Shown here piece by piece: positions 1 through 14,100 of a DNA stretch of 64,000 nt; the first letter of the stretch is position 1, and every line of letters begins with the position of its first letter. The DNA is from Amycolatopsis sp. NBC_01480. Lineage in GTDB: Bacteria > Actinomycetota > Actinomycetes > Mycobacteriales > Pseudonocardiaceae. Where the stretch lies: contig NZ_CP109442.1 in assembly GCF_036227205.1 (NCBI RefSeq), positions 8,866,001-8,930,000 of the forward strand, written 5' to 3'. The notes beneath the pieces are model-generated. The model worked only from the letters and a program-made list of their open reading frames with translations, made no database searches and was not told where the DNA came from. The translations under genes and the position numbers were made by a program.

Positions 1-768
1 TCGGCTCGGCGAGCCAGACCTCCAGCATGGACGGGACGAAGTGGACAGTCGTGATCTCGGCGGTCCGGATCAGGTCAACCAGGTATGCCGGGTCCTTGTG
101 CCCGTCCGGCTTGGCCACCACGAGGCTTGCCCCGGTGATCAACGGCCAGAAGAACTCCCACACCGACACGTCAAAACTCGACGGAGTCTTCTGCAACACC
201 CGATCATCCGCCGTCAGCCGGTACTCGTCCTGCATCCACAACAGACGGTTCACGATGCCCGCATGAGGCACCACCACCCCCTTGGGACGCCCCGTCGAGC
301 CCGACGTGTAGATCACGTACGCCGGAGCCGACGGGTCAACCCGAACGTCCAGATTGGAGTCGTCATAAGCGCTCACGTCCACCGGCCCATCCAGGACCAC
401 GGCCGGGGACGCGTCCGAGAGCATGAACTCCCGACGCGCCGCCGGATAGTCCGGATCCAACGGAAGATAAGCAGCGCCCGCCTTGTGAATCGCGTACAAC
501 GCAACCACCAACTCAAGCGACCGCGGCAACGATACCGCGACCACTGACTCCGGACCAGCACCCCGTTCACGAAGCCACCGCGCGAGACGGTTCGCCCGTG
601 CATTGAGCTCCACATAGGACAGAGTCGTGCCCTCGAACACCACCGCAGCAGCATCCGGCGTCCGCGCCACCTGAGCCTCGAACAACTCCGGCAACGTCAC
701 CCGCGGCACCTCACGCGCGGTCGCATTCCACGAAGCCAGCCGCGACGGTTCGTCGTCGCTCAGCACGT
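1..768 (-). repeat. Internal repeat copy in module 5 A domain
   Basis: This stretch is nearly the same DNA as 3037-3804 at an offset of 3036 bp, which is exactly 1012 codons. It covers the first half of the serine A domain and the end of the preceding C domain. Long runs are base-identical, including synonymous sites. This indicates recent duplication or gene conversion between modules 4 and 5. Confidence 0.85.
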
Positions 769-2116
769 CCAGTGACCCGACCGCCGCGGCCGGGTCGGCC
801 ACCACCTGTTCCAGCACTCGCACCAGCCGACGGCCGAACGCCTCGGCCGTGGCGTGGTCGAACAGGTCGGCGCTGTACTCGATCGCACCGGCGATGCCGC
901 CGTCCGGCTGTTCCAGGAAGCCGAACTCGAGGTCGAACTTCGCCGCCCCGGACGTCACGTCCTCACGGGCCACGCTGAGCCCGGGCAGCTCCGGCAGCCC
1001 ACCCGTCTCGGGCAGGTACACGACCATGACCTGGAACAACGGGTGCCGCGCCAGCGACCGTTCCGGATCGGCCAGCTCGACCACCCGGTCGAACGGCAGG
1101 TCCTGGTGGTCGAACGCGGCGAGGTCGGCCGTGCGCACCCGGCGCAGCAGCTCGCCGAACGCCGGGTCGCCGGTCAGGTCGGTGCGCAGGACCAGCGAGT
1201 TCACGAAGAAGCCGACCAGGTCGTTCAGCCGCTCGTCGGACCGCCCGGACACCGGCGCGCCGAGCGGGATGTCCGTGCCCGCGCCGAGCCGGTGCAGCAG
1301 CACGGCGACGGCGGCCTGGGTGAGCATGAACATGCTGACGTCGTGCCGTCGGGCAAGGGCCCGCAGGTCCGCCGCGAGCCCGGCGGGCACCGGGAACGTG
1401 ACGGTGCCACCACGGTGACTCGCCTCCGCCGGCCGTGGCCGGTCCGCGGGCAGCTCCAGCTCGTCCGGCAGCCCGGTCAGCTGGTCGCTCCAGAAGGCGC
1501 CCTGTCGTTCCTCCACATCGGACAGAGCGTCCCGGTGCCACAGCGCGTAGTCCGCGTACTGGACGGGCAGCGGTGTCCACTTCGGAGCATCACCGTCGAG
1601 CCGGGCGCGATAGGCCACGGCCAGGTCGGCCAGCAAGGGATCTTCCGACCACTCGTCGGTGACCACGTGGTGCAGCAGCACCAGCAGCACGTGCTCCTCG
1701 GCACCCAGCTCGTAGAGGCGCACTCGGACGGGCGGCTCCTCACCGAGCTGGAACGGAATCTCCACTTCGGCCCGAATCCGAGCCTCAACGTCGTCCGTGT
1801 GCGCCATGGTGAAGTCCACCGCGACGTGGTCCAGGATCCGCTGCGCCGGGACACCGTCCTGCTCGGTGAACACCGTCCGCAGCACCTGGTGCCGCGCCAC
1901 CACATCGCCGAACGCGGCCCGCAACGCGCCGGCGTCGAGCGGCCCGGTCAGCCGCCAGGCGTACGGGATCGAGTACGTCGTGGTCGGACCTTCCAGCTGG
2001 TGCAGGAACCACAGCCGTTGCTGCGCGGCCGAAAGCGGCAGCACCTCCGGCCGCTCCCGCGGCTCCAGCTCCGGCCGTGCCGCGGCCGCACCGAAGCGTT
2101 CGACGAGCCGCGCGAC
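1..2116 (-). other. NRPS module 5, partial: C-A(probably Ser)
   Basis: Residues about 5316-6020. C5 has [10 protein letters not shown]5 begins like A4 and shows [11 protein letters not shown] and VHFVPS, giving a partial code DVWH that fits serine. The rest of A5, its carrier and any later modules or release domain lie beyond position 1. Confidence 0.8.
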
Positions 2117-5100
2117 GGTCGGCGCCTCGAAGACGTCGCGCACGGTCACCTCGGCGCCCAGCACCGACCGGATCCGCGAGACGAGCCGCATGACCAGCAG
2201 CGAGTGGCCGCCGAGGGCGAAGAAATCGTCGTCGATCGACGGCGCGGGCACGTCGAGCAGGTCGGCGAAGAGCCCGGTCAACGTCCGCTCACGGTCGTCA
2301 CGGGCTACCCGGCCGCCGCCGGCGGTGAACTCCGGGTCCGGCAGCGCCGCACGGTCCAGCTTGCCGCTCGGGCCGAGCGGCAGTTCGCCGAGCACCACGA
2401 TCGCCGCCGGCACCATGTGCTCGGGCAGCCGCCGCGCGACCTGCGCCCGCAACTCGTCGACAACAACGTCCGCGCCGGTCACGTATGCGATCAGCCGGTC
2501 CTCCCGGGCAATCACCGCAGCGGTCCCGACCGCGCTGTCCGCAGTCAGAGCCGCCTCGATCTCCCCCAGCTCAACGCGGAACCCGCGCACCTTGACCTGA
2601 TCGTCGGCGCGGCCGAGGAACTCCAGCACCCCGTCCGCCGTCCAGTGCGCGAGATCGCCCGTGCGATACATCCGCTCACCGTCACCGAACGGACTCGCCA
2701 CAAACCGCTCAGCCGTCAACCCCGGCCGCGCGAGATAACCCCGCGCCAGCTGGACACCCGACAGATACAACTCCCCCGCCACACCCACCGGAACCGGACG
2801 CAGATGGGCATCCAGCACGTGAGTGCCGGTATTCCACACCGGACGTCCAATCGGAACCCCCGCACCCGCGAACGGCCCGCTGGCCGGGAACGCCGTGACG
2901 TCAACCGACGCCTCCGTGGGCCCGTACAGGTTGTGCAATCCAGCGGGCAACAGCTCCCCGAAGCGCAACGCCAGCTCCGACGGCAAGGCCTCGCCGCTGC
3001 AGATCACCCGCCGCAGACCAACACACCCAGCGGCGGCAGGCTCCTCCAGGAACAGCCGCAGCATCGATGGAACAAAGTGGACAGTCGTCACGCCCACGGT
3101 CCGGATCACCTCGGCCAGATATGCCGGGTCCTTGTGCCCCTCCGGCTTCGCCACCACCAGCGTCGCCCCGGCGATCATCGGCCAGAAGAACTCCCACACC
3201 GAAACATCAAAACTCGACGGGGTCTTCTGCAACACCCGGTCATCACCGGTCAGGCCGTACTCGTCCTGCATCCACAACAGACGGTTCACGATCCCCGCAT
3301 GAGGCACCACCACCCCCTTCGGACGCCCCGTCGAACCCGACGTGTAGATCACATACGCCGCAGACTCCGGCGAAACCCGCACACCCAGATCCGAGCCGTC
3401 GTAACCAGTCACGTCCACCGGCGCGTCCAGCACCACCACCGGGTCCGCGTCCACGATCATGAACTCCCGACGCGCCGCCGGATAGTCCGGATCCACCGGC
3501 AAATACGCCGCACCCGCCTTGTGAATCGCGTACAACGCAACCACCAACTCAAGCGACCGCGGCAACGACACCGCGACCACCGACTCCGGACCAGCACCCC
3601 GCTCACGAAGCCACCGCGCAAGCCGGTTCGCCCGCGCATTGAGATCCACATAGGACAGAGTCGTGCCCTCGAACACCACCGCGGCAGCATCCGGCGTCCG
3701 CGCCACCTGAGCCTCGAACAACTCCGGCAACGTCACCCGCTGCACCTCACGCGCGGTCGCGTTCCACGAAGCCAGCCGCGCGGGCTCGTCCTCGGCCAGC
3801 ACGTCCAGCGCGCCGATCCGCACGGCGGGGTCGGCCGTGACCTGGGCCAGCACCGAACCCAGGCGGGCGAGCAGGCGCGTCGCGGTGTCCTCCGAGCACC
3901 GGTCCTCGGCGTACTCCAGCATCAACGTCAACGGCCCGGACGGTGCCTCGTCGACCAGGGTGAAATGCAGATCGAACTTGGCCGTCGCCTGGCCGGCGTC
4001 GAGCCATTCGGTGGGCAGGCCGAGCACGTCCGGATCGCCGCCGGGCCGGTAGTGGTAGCCGACCATCACCTGGAACAGCGGGTTGCGGCCGGGCACCCGC
4101 GGCGGGTTCAGCTGTTCCACGATGCGCTCGAACGGCAGGTCCTGCTGGGAGAACGCGGCCAGGTCGGCCGTTTTCACGCGGTCGAGCAGGTCCCGGTAGG
4201 CCGGGTCGCCGGACACGTCGGTCCGAAGCACCAGCGTGTTCACGAAGAAGCCCACGAGGTCGTCCACCGCCGCGTCGGTGCGGCCCGCGATGGGCGCGCC
4301 GAGCGGGATGTCCTCCCCCGAGCCCAGCCGGCTCAACAACGCCGCGACCGCCGACTGCAAGACCATGAACAGGCTCGCCCCGGCCTTGGTGGACAGCTCG
4401 CGCACGGCCGCCGTCAACCCGTCCGGCAGCGACACGCGCGCCTTGCCGCCGCGTCCGGTCGGCCGGGCGGGACGGGGGCGGTCCAGCGGCAGCGGGACCT
4501 CGTCGGGCAGTCCACGCAGGACGTCCGTCCAGTACGCCAGCTGCTCGTCCCCAGTGGACGCGAGGAAATCGCGTTGCCACAGTGTGTAATCCGCGTACTG
4601 AACGGGCAGCGGTGTCCACTTCGGAGCCTCACCGCCGAGCCGAGCGCGGTAGGCGGTGGCCAGGTCGTCCAGGAACGGCCGGTCCGACCATTCATCGGTG
4701 ACGCCGTGGTGCAGCAGCATCGCCACCACATGGTCGTCGTCCGCGACCCGCAGCACGTCAAGGCGCACCGGCAGCTCACGGGCGAGGTCGAAACGCCGCT
4801 CGACGAGCCCCGCCACGTCCGCGACCGACCCATCGGCCACGGTGAACGGGATCTCCGGCGAGGCCTGGATGTCCTGGTACGCCGTGCCTTCGTGGTCACC
4901 GATCACGGTGCGCAGCACCTCGTGCCGCTGCAGCACGTCGCCGAACGCCATCCGCAGCGCGTCGACATCAAGCGCCCCACGCAGCCGTACGAACAGCGGG
5001 TACGTGTACGCCGCGGCAGTGGTGCCCAGCTGGTCGAGCAGCCACATCCGCTGCTGCGCGAACGACAGCGGGATCCGCTCCGGCCGTTCGACCGGCACCA

Positions 5101-8100
5101 CCGACGGCCGCGCCGGCGCACCCGCACCCGCCCGTTCCGCCAGCTGCGCCGGGCTCGGCGCCTCGAACAGGTCCTTGATCGCCAGCTCGGCGTCCAGCTC
5201 CGTGCGGGCCCGGCTGATCAGCCGGGTGGCGAGCAGCGAGTGCCCGCCGAGGTCGAAGAAGCTGTCCTCGACCCCCACCCGGTCCAGGCCCAGCACCTCG
5301 GCGAACAACGCGCAGAGCATCTCCTCCTGCACGTTCTCCGCGTCCCGGCTCTCCGCCAGCGAGACGGCGGGCTCGGCATCGGGCAACGCGCGCACGTTCA
5401 GCTTTCCGTTGTCGGTCAACGGAAGGACGGCGAGCGTCACGAACGCGGCCGGGACCATGTAGTCCGGCAGCTGCCGCTTCAGCTCCTCGCGCAGCACCTG
5501 CACCAGCTCGCTGCCGCCCCGCGCGGCCGTCGGGCTGTTCGCGAACCGAGTGAGGTCCGAGCCGGTGGCCGCAGGCACGTACAGCCCCGAGACCAGGTCC
5601 GTCAAGGCGTGCGGGACGAACACCGCGTCGAACACCCCGTCCACGCCGCTCGACCATGTCGTGTGGACGCGGAAGCCGAGCCGTTCGCCGAGCTGGTGCA
5701 CGGCCTCGGGCTCGATTCCCCCGGAGTGATCGTGGAACCGGGCCAGGACGTCGAGCAGCGGCACGCCTGAGTCGAGGGCGCGCATGGCGGCGAACTCTGC
5801 CGCGAGCCGCGCGTCGGGAATCCGGCTCACCCGCAGCGTTTCGACCCCCGCAGTGAGGCGCTGTTCCAGCTCGTCAAACGAGCCCAGCTCATCCCAGAGC
5901 GCCCGCGGAGCCTGCGCCACCGGCACGGAGGCTGTGTCCTTGGTCAGGGCGACGTCGTAGCGGTACCGGCTCAGCTCGTTGTGCAGCGCGGCCCGCTTCA
6001 CCCGGACCAGCGCCTCCACCCCGGGCAGTTCGTGCGCGAGCGCGACGAAGTAGTCCGGGTCGAGCAGCAGCTCCTTCTCCAGCGCCGCACCACGTTCGAC
6101 GGCCCGGCGCACCTGCGCGACGTCGGACGTCGCGTCCGCGCGGGTCAGCTGGATCGCGGTGTGGAACGAACGGGCCAGCCGCAGGTTCCGCACGTCGCCG
6201 ACGAACAGCGACCCGCCCGGCGCGAGCAGCTCAAGCGCCTGCCGCAGCACGCCGCTCAGGTAGTCGACGCTCGGGAAGTACTGGATCACCGAGTTGATCA
6301 CCACGGTGTCGAAGTGCCCGCGCGGCAGGCCGTCGAACACGTGCGCCGGCTGGGTCCGCAACGTCACCTTCGCCGCCAGCACCGGGTCCTGCGCCAGCTC
6401 GCGCGTCAGCTTGCCGATCACCGGCGCGGCCAGGTCGGTGCCCCAGTACTCCTCGGCGGCCGGCGCGAGCTGCCCCATCAGCAGCCCGGTGCCGACGCCG
6501 ATCTCCAGGATCCGCCGCGGCGCCAGCTCGCCGATCCGCGTCACGGTCGCCGAACGCCACTCCCGCATGTGCGCCGGCGGAATCGGCTCGCCGTCGTAAC
6601 TCGAGTCCCAGCCGGCGAAGTCCTCGGTGAACAGCGCGGTCGGGATCTCGGTGTACTCGTCGGAGTAGATCTGCTCCCACTCGCCGACCTGGTCGGCCTC
6701 GGCCGCGTCCCGCGCGTCGCTGCTCAGCTCCGCGGGCACGACGTAGCCGACCAGCCGTTGCAGGCCCGGCGCCGACGGGTCCGGCCGCGCGATCACCGCG
6801 GCCTGCGCGACCTGGGGGTGCCGGCTCAGCGCCGTCTCGATCTCGCCCAGCTCGACCCGGTAGCCACGGATCTTGACCTGGTCGTCGGTCCGGCCGAGGA
6901 AGTCCAGGTTCCCGTCCGCGCGGCGGCGCACCAGGTCGCCGGTGCGGTACATCCGCGAGCCGGGGGCGCCGAAGGGGTCGGCCACGAACCGCTCCGCGCT
7001 CAGGCCCGGCCGGCCGAGGTACCCCCGGGCCAGGCCGGTCCCGGCGATGTACAGCTCCCCGGGCACGCCGTCGGGCACCGGCCGCAGCCAATCGTCCACA
7101 ATGTACGCGCGGGTGTTCCGGATCGGCTTCCCGACGGTCGGCGACGCGCTGTCGGTGGTGCCGCCGCCGAGCGTGTTGATCGTGTACTCGGTGGGGCCGT
7201 ACAGGTTGTAGCCGTAGGTGCCCTCGGTATCGCGCAGCCGGTGCCACACGGACTCGGACACCGCCTCGCCGCCGAGCAGCACCAGCGCGGGCCGGTGGCT
7301 GCCGGCCCCGTCGTCGAGCAGGCCCTCCTCGATCAGCAGGTGCGCGTACGTCGGCGTCACGTTGACCACGTCCACCTGCTGCCGATCGCAGTACGCGACC
7401 AGCGCGCGGGCGTCACGGCGCAGCTCCTCGTCGCAGACGTGCACCTCGTGGCCCTCGACCAGCCACAACAGCTCTTCCCACGACATGTCGAAGGCGAACG
7501 AAACGGTGTGCGCGATCCGCAGCCGCCGCCCGCCGGCCGACGCGATTGCCGGGCCGAAGATCGCCTCCTGGTGGTTGAGCTGCATGTTCGTCAGCCCACG
7601 ATACGGCGTCACCACGCCCTTGGGCTTGCCCGTCGAGCCGGACGTGTAGATCACGTACGCCGGGTGCTCCAGCCGTCCGGCGCGGTCGCGGGCGAACCGC
7701 GGGCGCTCGGCGTCGGCCAGCTCCGCACCGGACATCGCGGCCAGCTCGGCCCGCGTCTCCGCGGTGTCGATGAGCACCCGCGGCAGGTCCGCGGGCAGCG
7801 AACCGGCCACCGCCGTGGTCGTGACCAGGCAGAGCGGGCCGGCGTCGTCGAGCATCATCGCCAGCCGGTCGGCCGGGTAGTCCAGTTCCAGCGGCAGGTA
7901 CGCCGCGCCGGTGCGCAGCACCGCGAACAGCGCCACGACCATGTCGATCGACCGCGGCAGGCCGAGCGCGACCACCTGCTCCGGCTCGGCGCCGCGGGAG
8001 AGCAGCAGCCGAGCCATCCGGTTGATGCGCTCGTCCAGCTCCGCATACGTGAGGCGCTGCTCGCCGAAGACGAGCGCGGTCGCGTCCGGCGTCGCCGCGG

Positions 8101-11100
8101 CCTGCGTCGCGAGCAGGTCGGCGATCGTGTCACCGACCATCGGGTGCTCGCTCGCCGACCAGACCTCCGCCAGCTCTTCCCGGCGCTCGGCCGACAGCGT
8201 CTCCAATGCGCCCACGGGGGCTGTGAAGTCGCCGACCAGTTGCTCGACCAGCGACGTGAACCGGCCGAGCAGCTCGTCCGCTGTGGCCGCGTCGACGATG
8301 TCGTCGCGATAGGACAGCGTGACGCGCATGGAGTTGCCCGGCGTGACGACGAGGGTCAGCGGGTAGTGCGTGGCGTCCACATTGACCAGTCCGGTGATGC
8401 CGTGCCGGTGCTCCAGACCGGCGGTGCGCTCGTCACCGTCGTTGCCGCGCAGCACGAACAGCGTGTCGAACAGCACACGGTGCCCGGACTCGCGCTGCAG
8501 CACGCCGAGGCTCATGAACTCGTACTGCGTCAGGTCCATCCGCTCGGACTGGACGCGGCGCAGCAGGTCCAGCACCGGCTCGTCCGGCAGGAGCCGCACG
8601 CGCGTCGGCACCGTGTTGAGGAACAGCCCGATGGTCGTCTCGATGTCCGGCACCGCGGCCGGGCGGCCCGCGACGGCGGCGCCGAACACCACGTCCTGCC
8701 GTCCGACCACAGTGGACAGCACAATTGCCCACGCCGCGTTCAGCACGGAGTTCACGGTCAGGCCGTGCCGCCGCGCCTCCTCCCGCACCCGGCCGGTCAG
8801 CTCCGGCGAAAGACTCGCGTCGAGGTTGCCCGGCGTGACCGGCTCGAGGCCACGGGTGTCCGGGCCGATCAGCGTCGGCTCGGCCAGCCCAGCCAATGCC
8901 TCCCGCCAGGCCGCGGCCGCGACCTCGGTGTCCTGTCCGGACAGCCACTCCAGATAGTCCACATAGGAGCCCGAAGACGGCAGGCCGCGGTCGTCGCCGC
9001 CCAACTCGTAGAGCGCGAACAGCTGCTCGATGAACAGCCACGCCGACCAGCCGTCCCACAGCAGCAGGTGCCGGTTCAGCACCACGCGGTCACGCCGTTC
9101 GCCCAAGCGCACCAACGTGATCCGGAACAGCGGCGGTGACGCCAGGTCGTGCCGGGCCGCCCGGTCCTCGGCCATCAGTTCGGCGAGCCGCGCCTCACGG
9201 TCTTCTTCGGACAGTTCTCGCAGGTCCACTTCGGTGACCGGCGGGGTGAGCGCGGCGGTGACGAACTGGACCGGACCGCGCAGACCCTCGCTGGTGAAGC
9301 CGGCCCCGAGGCTCGGCGTCCGCCGGACCAGGGCTGCGCAGGCCGCGCGCAGCCGGTCCGCGTCCAGGTGCCGGTCGAGGTCGATCGCCTCCTGGATGGT
9401 GTAGATGTCCACTCGCGACTGGTCGTAGCTGGAGTGGAAGAACAGGCCTTCCTGCAACGGCGACAGCGGCCAGATGTCCAGCAGCGGCAGCGGGCTCAGC
9501 CGTTCCACCCGCTCGATCTCGTCCTGGGCCAGGTCGATCAGCTTCAGGTCCGAAGTGGTCAGCCCGGAGGCCGGCGGGACGGCCGCGGCCAGCATCTCCA
9601 GCGCGGCCCGCCACGCGTCCGCCAGCTCGGCTCCGCGCCCGATGAAGGTGGCGACGAGTCGTGGCCCGTCCCCGGTCTCCTCGCAGCTGACGCCGATGCG
9701 CAGCGCGTGAGCCCCGGCGGGCGCACCCGGTCCCTCGACGAACGTCCAGTCCCCGGTCCCAGCGGGAGTCCGGCCCGCGTAACGCAGCAGCACGCCGGGT
9801 GTCGCCAGCTGGGCGAACAGAGGTGTGGCCTGCGGGTTCAGGTAGCGCAGCAGGCCGTAACCCGCCGCGTCGGGGGCCGCGCGGACCAGCTCCTTGACCT
9901 GCTTGAGGACGTCGAGCGGCGCGCCGGTTCCCGGCAGCCGGACCGGCCGCGTGGTGTGGAGTGCGCCGACCGTCGCGGGGAGTTCGGTGAGGCGGTCCTG
10001 GACGTCGACGATCAGTTCGCCGCCCGCGATCGCCAGCGCGGCCAGCAACACATCGGTGACGTCACCGTGGACGGCGGCCGGAAGCCGGTCAACCAGTGCT
10101 CGTGTGTCCTCAATGGACATTGTGACCGTGCGTTCGCCGTCTTCGCCGCCTGCAACGGGAGCGGGAGCGAGCACTGAAGCCCAGTGTGCGAGGTCGGCCA
10201 GCAGTTCGGGGTTCTGCGCGCGTTCGGTGACCTGTCGCGCGTATGTGCGCAGCGACGTCTCGACCACGGCGAACACCGGCGTCCGCCCCGCCTGTACGGC
10301 AGTCCACGCCGTCGCGAGGTCCGCGGCGAGCGCGTGCCACGAAGGCGCGTCAACGAGCAGCGGGTGCGCGACCAGCAGGAGCCGGTCCTCGTCCTCGAAC
10401 CACACGGCCTGCAGCAGAACCCCGGCGTCCGGGTCGAGCCGGGACGCGGCGGCGTTCACCTCGTCAGTGCCTTCGGCCCGACGCAATACGTCGGCCGCCG
10501 CCAACGTGCCAGGCGGGCGGATTTCCAGCGACCACAACAGATCCGGCAGTCCCGGCACCGACGCGACCCCGCCGCGCTTCAGCCGCAGCCCGTCGTGGTG
10601 GTCCAGGACGGCCTGCACCGCGACGGCCAGCGCCTCGATGTCGGCGCCCGCGGGCGTCCGCAGCAGCACCGACTCGGCCGTGACGGCGTCACCCAGTTCC
10701 CGCAGACGGTGCACCTCGGGCAGCAGCGGCACCTCGCCGATCCCGTCCGGGTCCGCCTCGGGCCCGCCGGTGACCACCGGTTCGCCGCCGAGCGCGGCCA
10801 GCGCCGCGGGCGTGCGGTGGGTGAAGACGTCCTTCGGGCTCAGGTCGAACCCGGCGCGCCGCGCACGGCTGGACACGCTGATCGACGAGATGCTGTCGCC
10901 GCCCAGCAGGAAGAAGTCCCCTTCGGCGCCAACCTCAGCGAGGCCGAGCACGTCGGCGAAGATCGCCGCGAGCGCGCGTTCACGATCGTCGTCCGGCGCG
11001 GTACCTGAGGCAGCCGGCTGCGGCAGCGCAGGCGCGGGGAGCGAGCGGGTGTCCAGCTTGCCGCTCGGGCTCAGCGGGAACTCGTCCAGCACCACCAGCG

Positions 11101-14100
11101 AGTTCGGCACCATCGGCGCCGGAAGCGCCTCGGCCAGCGCGGCCCGCAGCGTGTCGACGTCGGCGGCACCCGCCGCGTAACCGACCAACGCGCCGTCACG
11201 CACCAGCACGGCGGACGCCGTCACCCCCGGCTGGGCAGCCAGCACGGCCTCGATCTCACCCAGCTCGATCCGGTTGCCACGGATCTTCACCTGACGGTCG
11301 GTGCGGCCGAGGTACTCGACCTCCCCGTCCGCGCGCCGGCGCACCAGGTCGCCGGTGCGGTACATCCGGGCGCCCGGCTCGCCGAACGGATCGGCGACGA
11401 ACCGCTCGGCCGTCAGGCCAGGCTGCCCGTGGTAACCGCGCGCCAGCTGCACCCCCGCGAGGTACAGCTCACCCGCGACGCCGTCCGGCACCGGCCGCAG
11501 ACAGGTGTCCAGCACGTGCAGCCGGGTGTTCCACACCGGACGTCCGATGGGGACAGTCCGCTCCGGACCACCGCGGAAGGCGAAGAAGGACACGTCGACC
11601 GCGGCTTCCGTTGGGCCGTAAAGGTTGTGCAGCGGCACGCCGGTCAACGCGCGCCATCGGCCCGCGACGTCACCGGGAAGGCCCTCGCCGCTGGCGAACA
11701 CCCGGCGCAGGCTTTCCGCCCAGCGCACGTCTTCGGTGACCTCGTCCACGGAAAGGAACGCGCCGAGCATCGACGGGACGAAGTGCAGCGTGGTGATCCG
11801 CTGCTCCCGGATCACCTGCGCGAGGTAGGCCGGGTCGCGGTGCCCGTCCGGGCGCGCGAAGACCACTGTCGAGCCTTCGGTGAGCGCCCAGAAGAACTCC
11901 CACACGGACACGTCGAAGCTCGACGGCGTCTTCTGCAGCACCCGGTCGCCGGCGTCGAGCCGGTACTCGTGCTGCATCCACGCCAGCCGGTTGACGATCG
12001 AGCGGTGGCTGACCAGCACACCCTTCGGCCTGCCGGTGGAGCCGGAGGTGTAGATCAGGTACGCCGCGTCGTCTGGCCGGGCCGCCGCACCGGGCACCTC
12101 CACTGCGTCCGGACCGTCGACCGGCACCCGCACCGGCCCCGCCGGAAGCCGCGTATCCCGACCAGTCACGACCAGCCCCACACCGGACGCGCTGAGCATG
12201 TACTCCAGCCGCTCGGCCGGGTAGTCGAGGTCGAGCGGCAGGTACGCCGCCCCCGACTTCAGCACCCCGAGCAGCGCGACCATCAGCTCCACCGACCGCG
12301 GCACGGCGACAGCCACGACCGCACCGGGCCGGGCGCCCTGAACCCGCAACCGCCGGGCGAGCGCCTCGGCCCGTGCGTCAAGATCCACATAGGACAGCGA
12401 CTCGTCCTCGAACACCACCGCGGTAGCGTCCGGTGTCTTCGACACCTGCTCGGCGAACGCGGTGACCAGACTCCACTCCGGCACGGCGACGGCGGTGGCG
12501 TTGAGCTCACCGAGCCGTTCCAGCTCGGCGGCCGAGACCAAGTCCACTCGGGACAGTCGGTCGTCCGGCGCGGCAGCGAACGCGTCCAGCACCCGCACGA
12601 ACCGCTCGGCCAGCTGCTCGGCCGTCCGCGCGTCGACCCGGGCGCCGTCGAACTTGAGGCTGAACTCCAGCGCGTCCCCCGGCGTCGCGATCAGCGCGAC
12701 CGGGTAGTGCACCGCGTCGACCACCTCAACACCGGTGACCCGCAGGCCGCCGGTGTGCTCGTTCTCCCGCGGGTAGTTCTCGATCACCACGAGCGTGTCG
12801 AACAGTTCCTCAGTCCCCGCACCGGCGAGGCGCTGCAGCTCGGCGAGCCCGAGGTGCTGGTGGTCCAGCAACGCGGCCTGCTCGTCCTGCAGCCGCCGCA
12901 GCAGCCCGGCCACGGTGTCGCCGCCGGACCAGCGCACGCGCACCGGCAGGGTGTTGATGTAGAGCCCGACCGCGTCCTCGATACCGGGGACGCCCGGGTC
13001 GCGGCCGGACACGGTGCTGCCGAACAGCAGGTCACCCCGGCCGGTCAGCCGCCCGAGCAGCAGGCCCCACGCACCGTGTAGCACAGTGCCCAGCGTCAAG
13101 CCGTGCTCCCGCGCGACAGCCCGCACTCGCGCCGTCGCCTGCTCGTCCATCGTGAAGTGGATCTTCGACGGCCGGCGTTTCCCGATCCCCGCCGGCTTCT
13201 CGACCAGGCGGGTCGGCTCGCTGATGTCCGCGAGCGCGTTCCGCCAGGCCTGCCGGGCGGCATCGTCGTCGCGCCTGGCGAGCCGGCGCAGGTGCGCCTC
13301 GCGCGAACTCGGCTCCGGGATCACCGGGCCGGTGACGCCGTAGCGCGCCAGGATCTCCCGCACCATCACCACCACCGACCAGCCGTCGGCGACGATGTGG
13401 TGGAAGGTCAGGGCCAGCCGGTTCCGGGTCCCGCGCACCAGCGTGGCCCGCAGCAGCGGCGGCCGGTCCAGCGTGAACCGCCGGGTGCGTTCCGCCTCCA
13501 GCGCAGCCGCCGCGTCCTCCGCATCCACCTCTTGCCACGGCAGCTCAACGCGCGGCGCGACGACCTGGACCACCCGGCCGTCGTTGAGCTGGCGGAAGCC
13601 GGAACGCAGCGAACTGTGCCGGTCCAGCAGATCCTGCACCGAGCGTCGCAGCTGCTCCGGGTCGAGCGGCCCTTCGAGGTCGAAGATCTCCTGGACGGTG
13701 TAGACGTCGTCGTCCTCGTACGCGGCGTGAAAGAAAAAGCCCTGCTGCAGCGGCGTCACCGGCAGCACTTCGGCGTACGGGCCGAGGGCGGCGGAGTCCG
13801 TTTCGGACAGTTCCAGCAGCGGCACTCCAGAATGATCCACAGTGGTCACTTCACCGGCGCAGGCGGCGAGCGCCTCGGCGGTGCGGTGCTGGAAGACCTG
13901 CCGGGGCGTGATCGCCAACCCGTGTGCGGCGGCCCCGAGCACCAGCCGGATCGAGGAGATGCTGTCGCCGCCGAGGGTGAAGAAGTCGTCGTCAGCGCCG
14001 ACCGTCGGCACGCCGAGCACGTCGGCGAGGACACCACACAAGGCGATCTCACGCGGCGTACGCGGAGCGCGTCCCTCGGCGAGCGCGCCGAAGTCCGGCA

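Noticed and set aside
854-5770. Very long plus-strand open frames opposite the NRPS (also 5981-9139 and 13103-16924)
   Set aside because: They mirror the NRPS codons in a GC-rich genome; their translations are Arg/Gln/His-rich with no domain, and the minus frame has full NRPS motifs.
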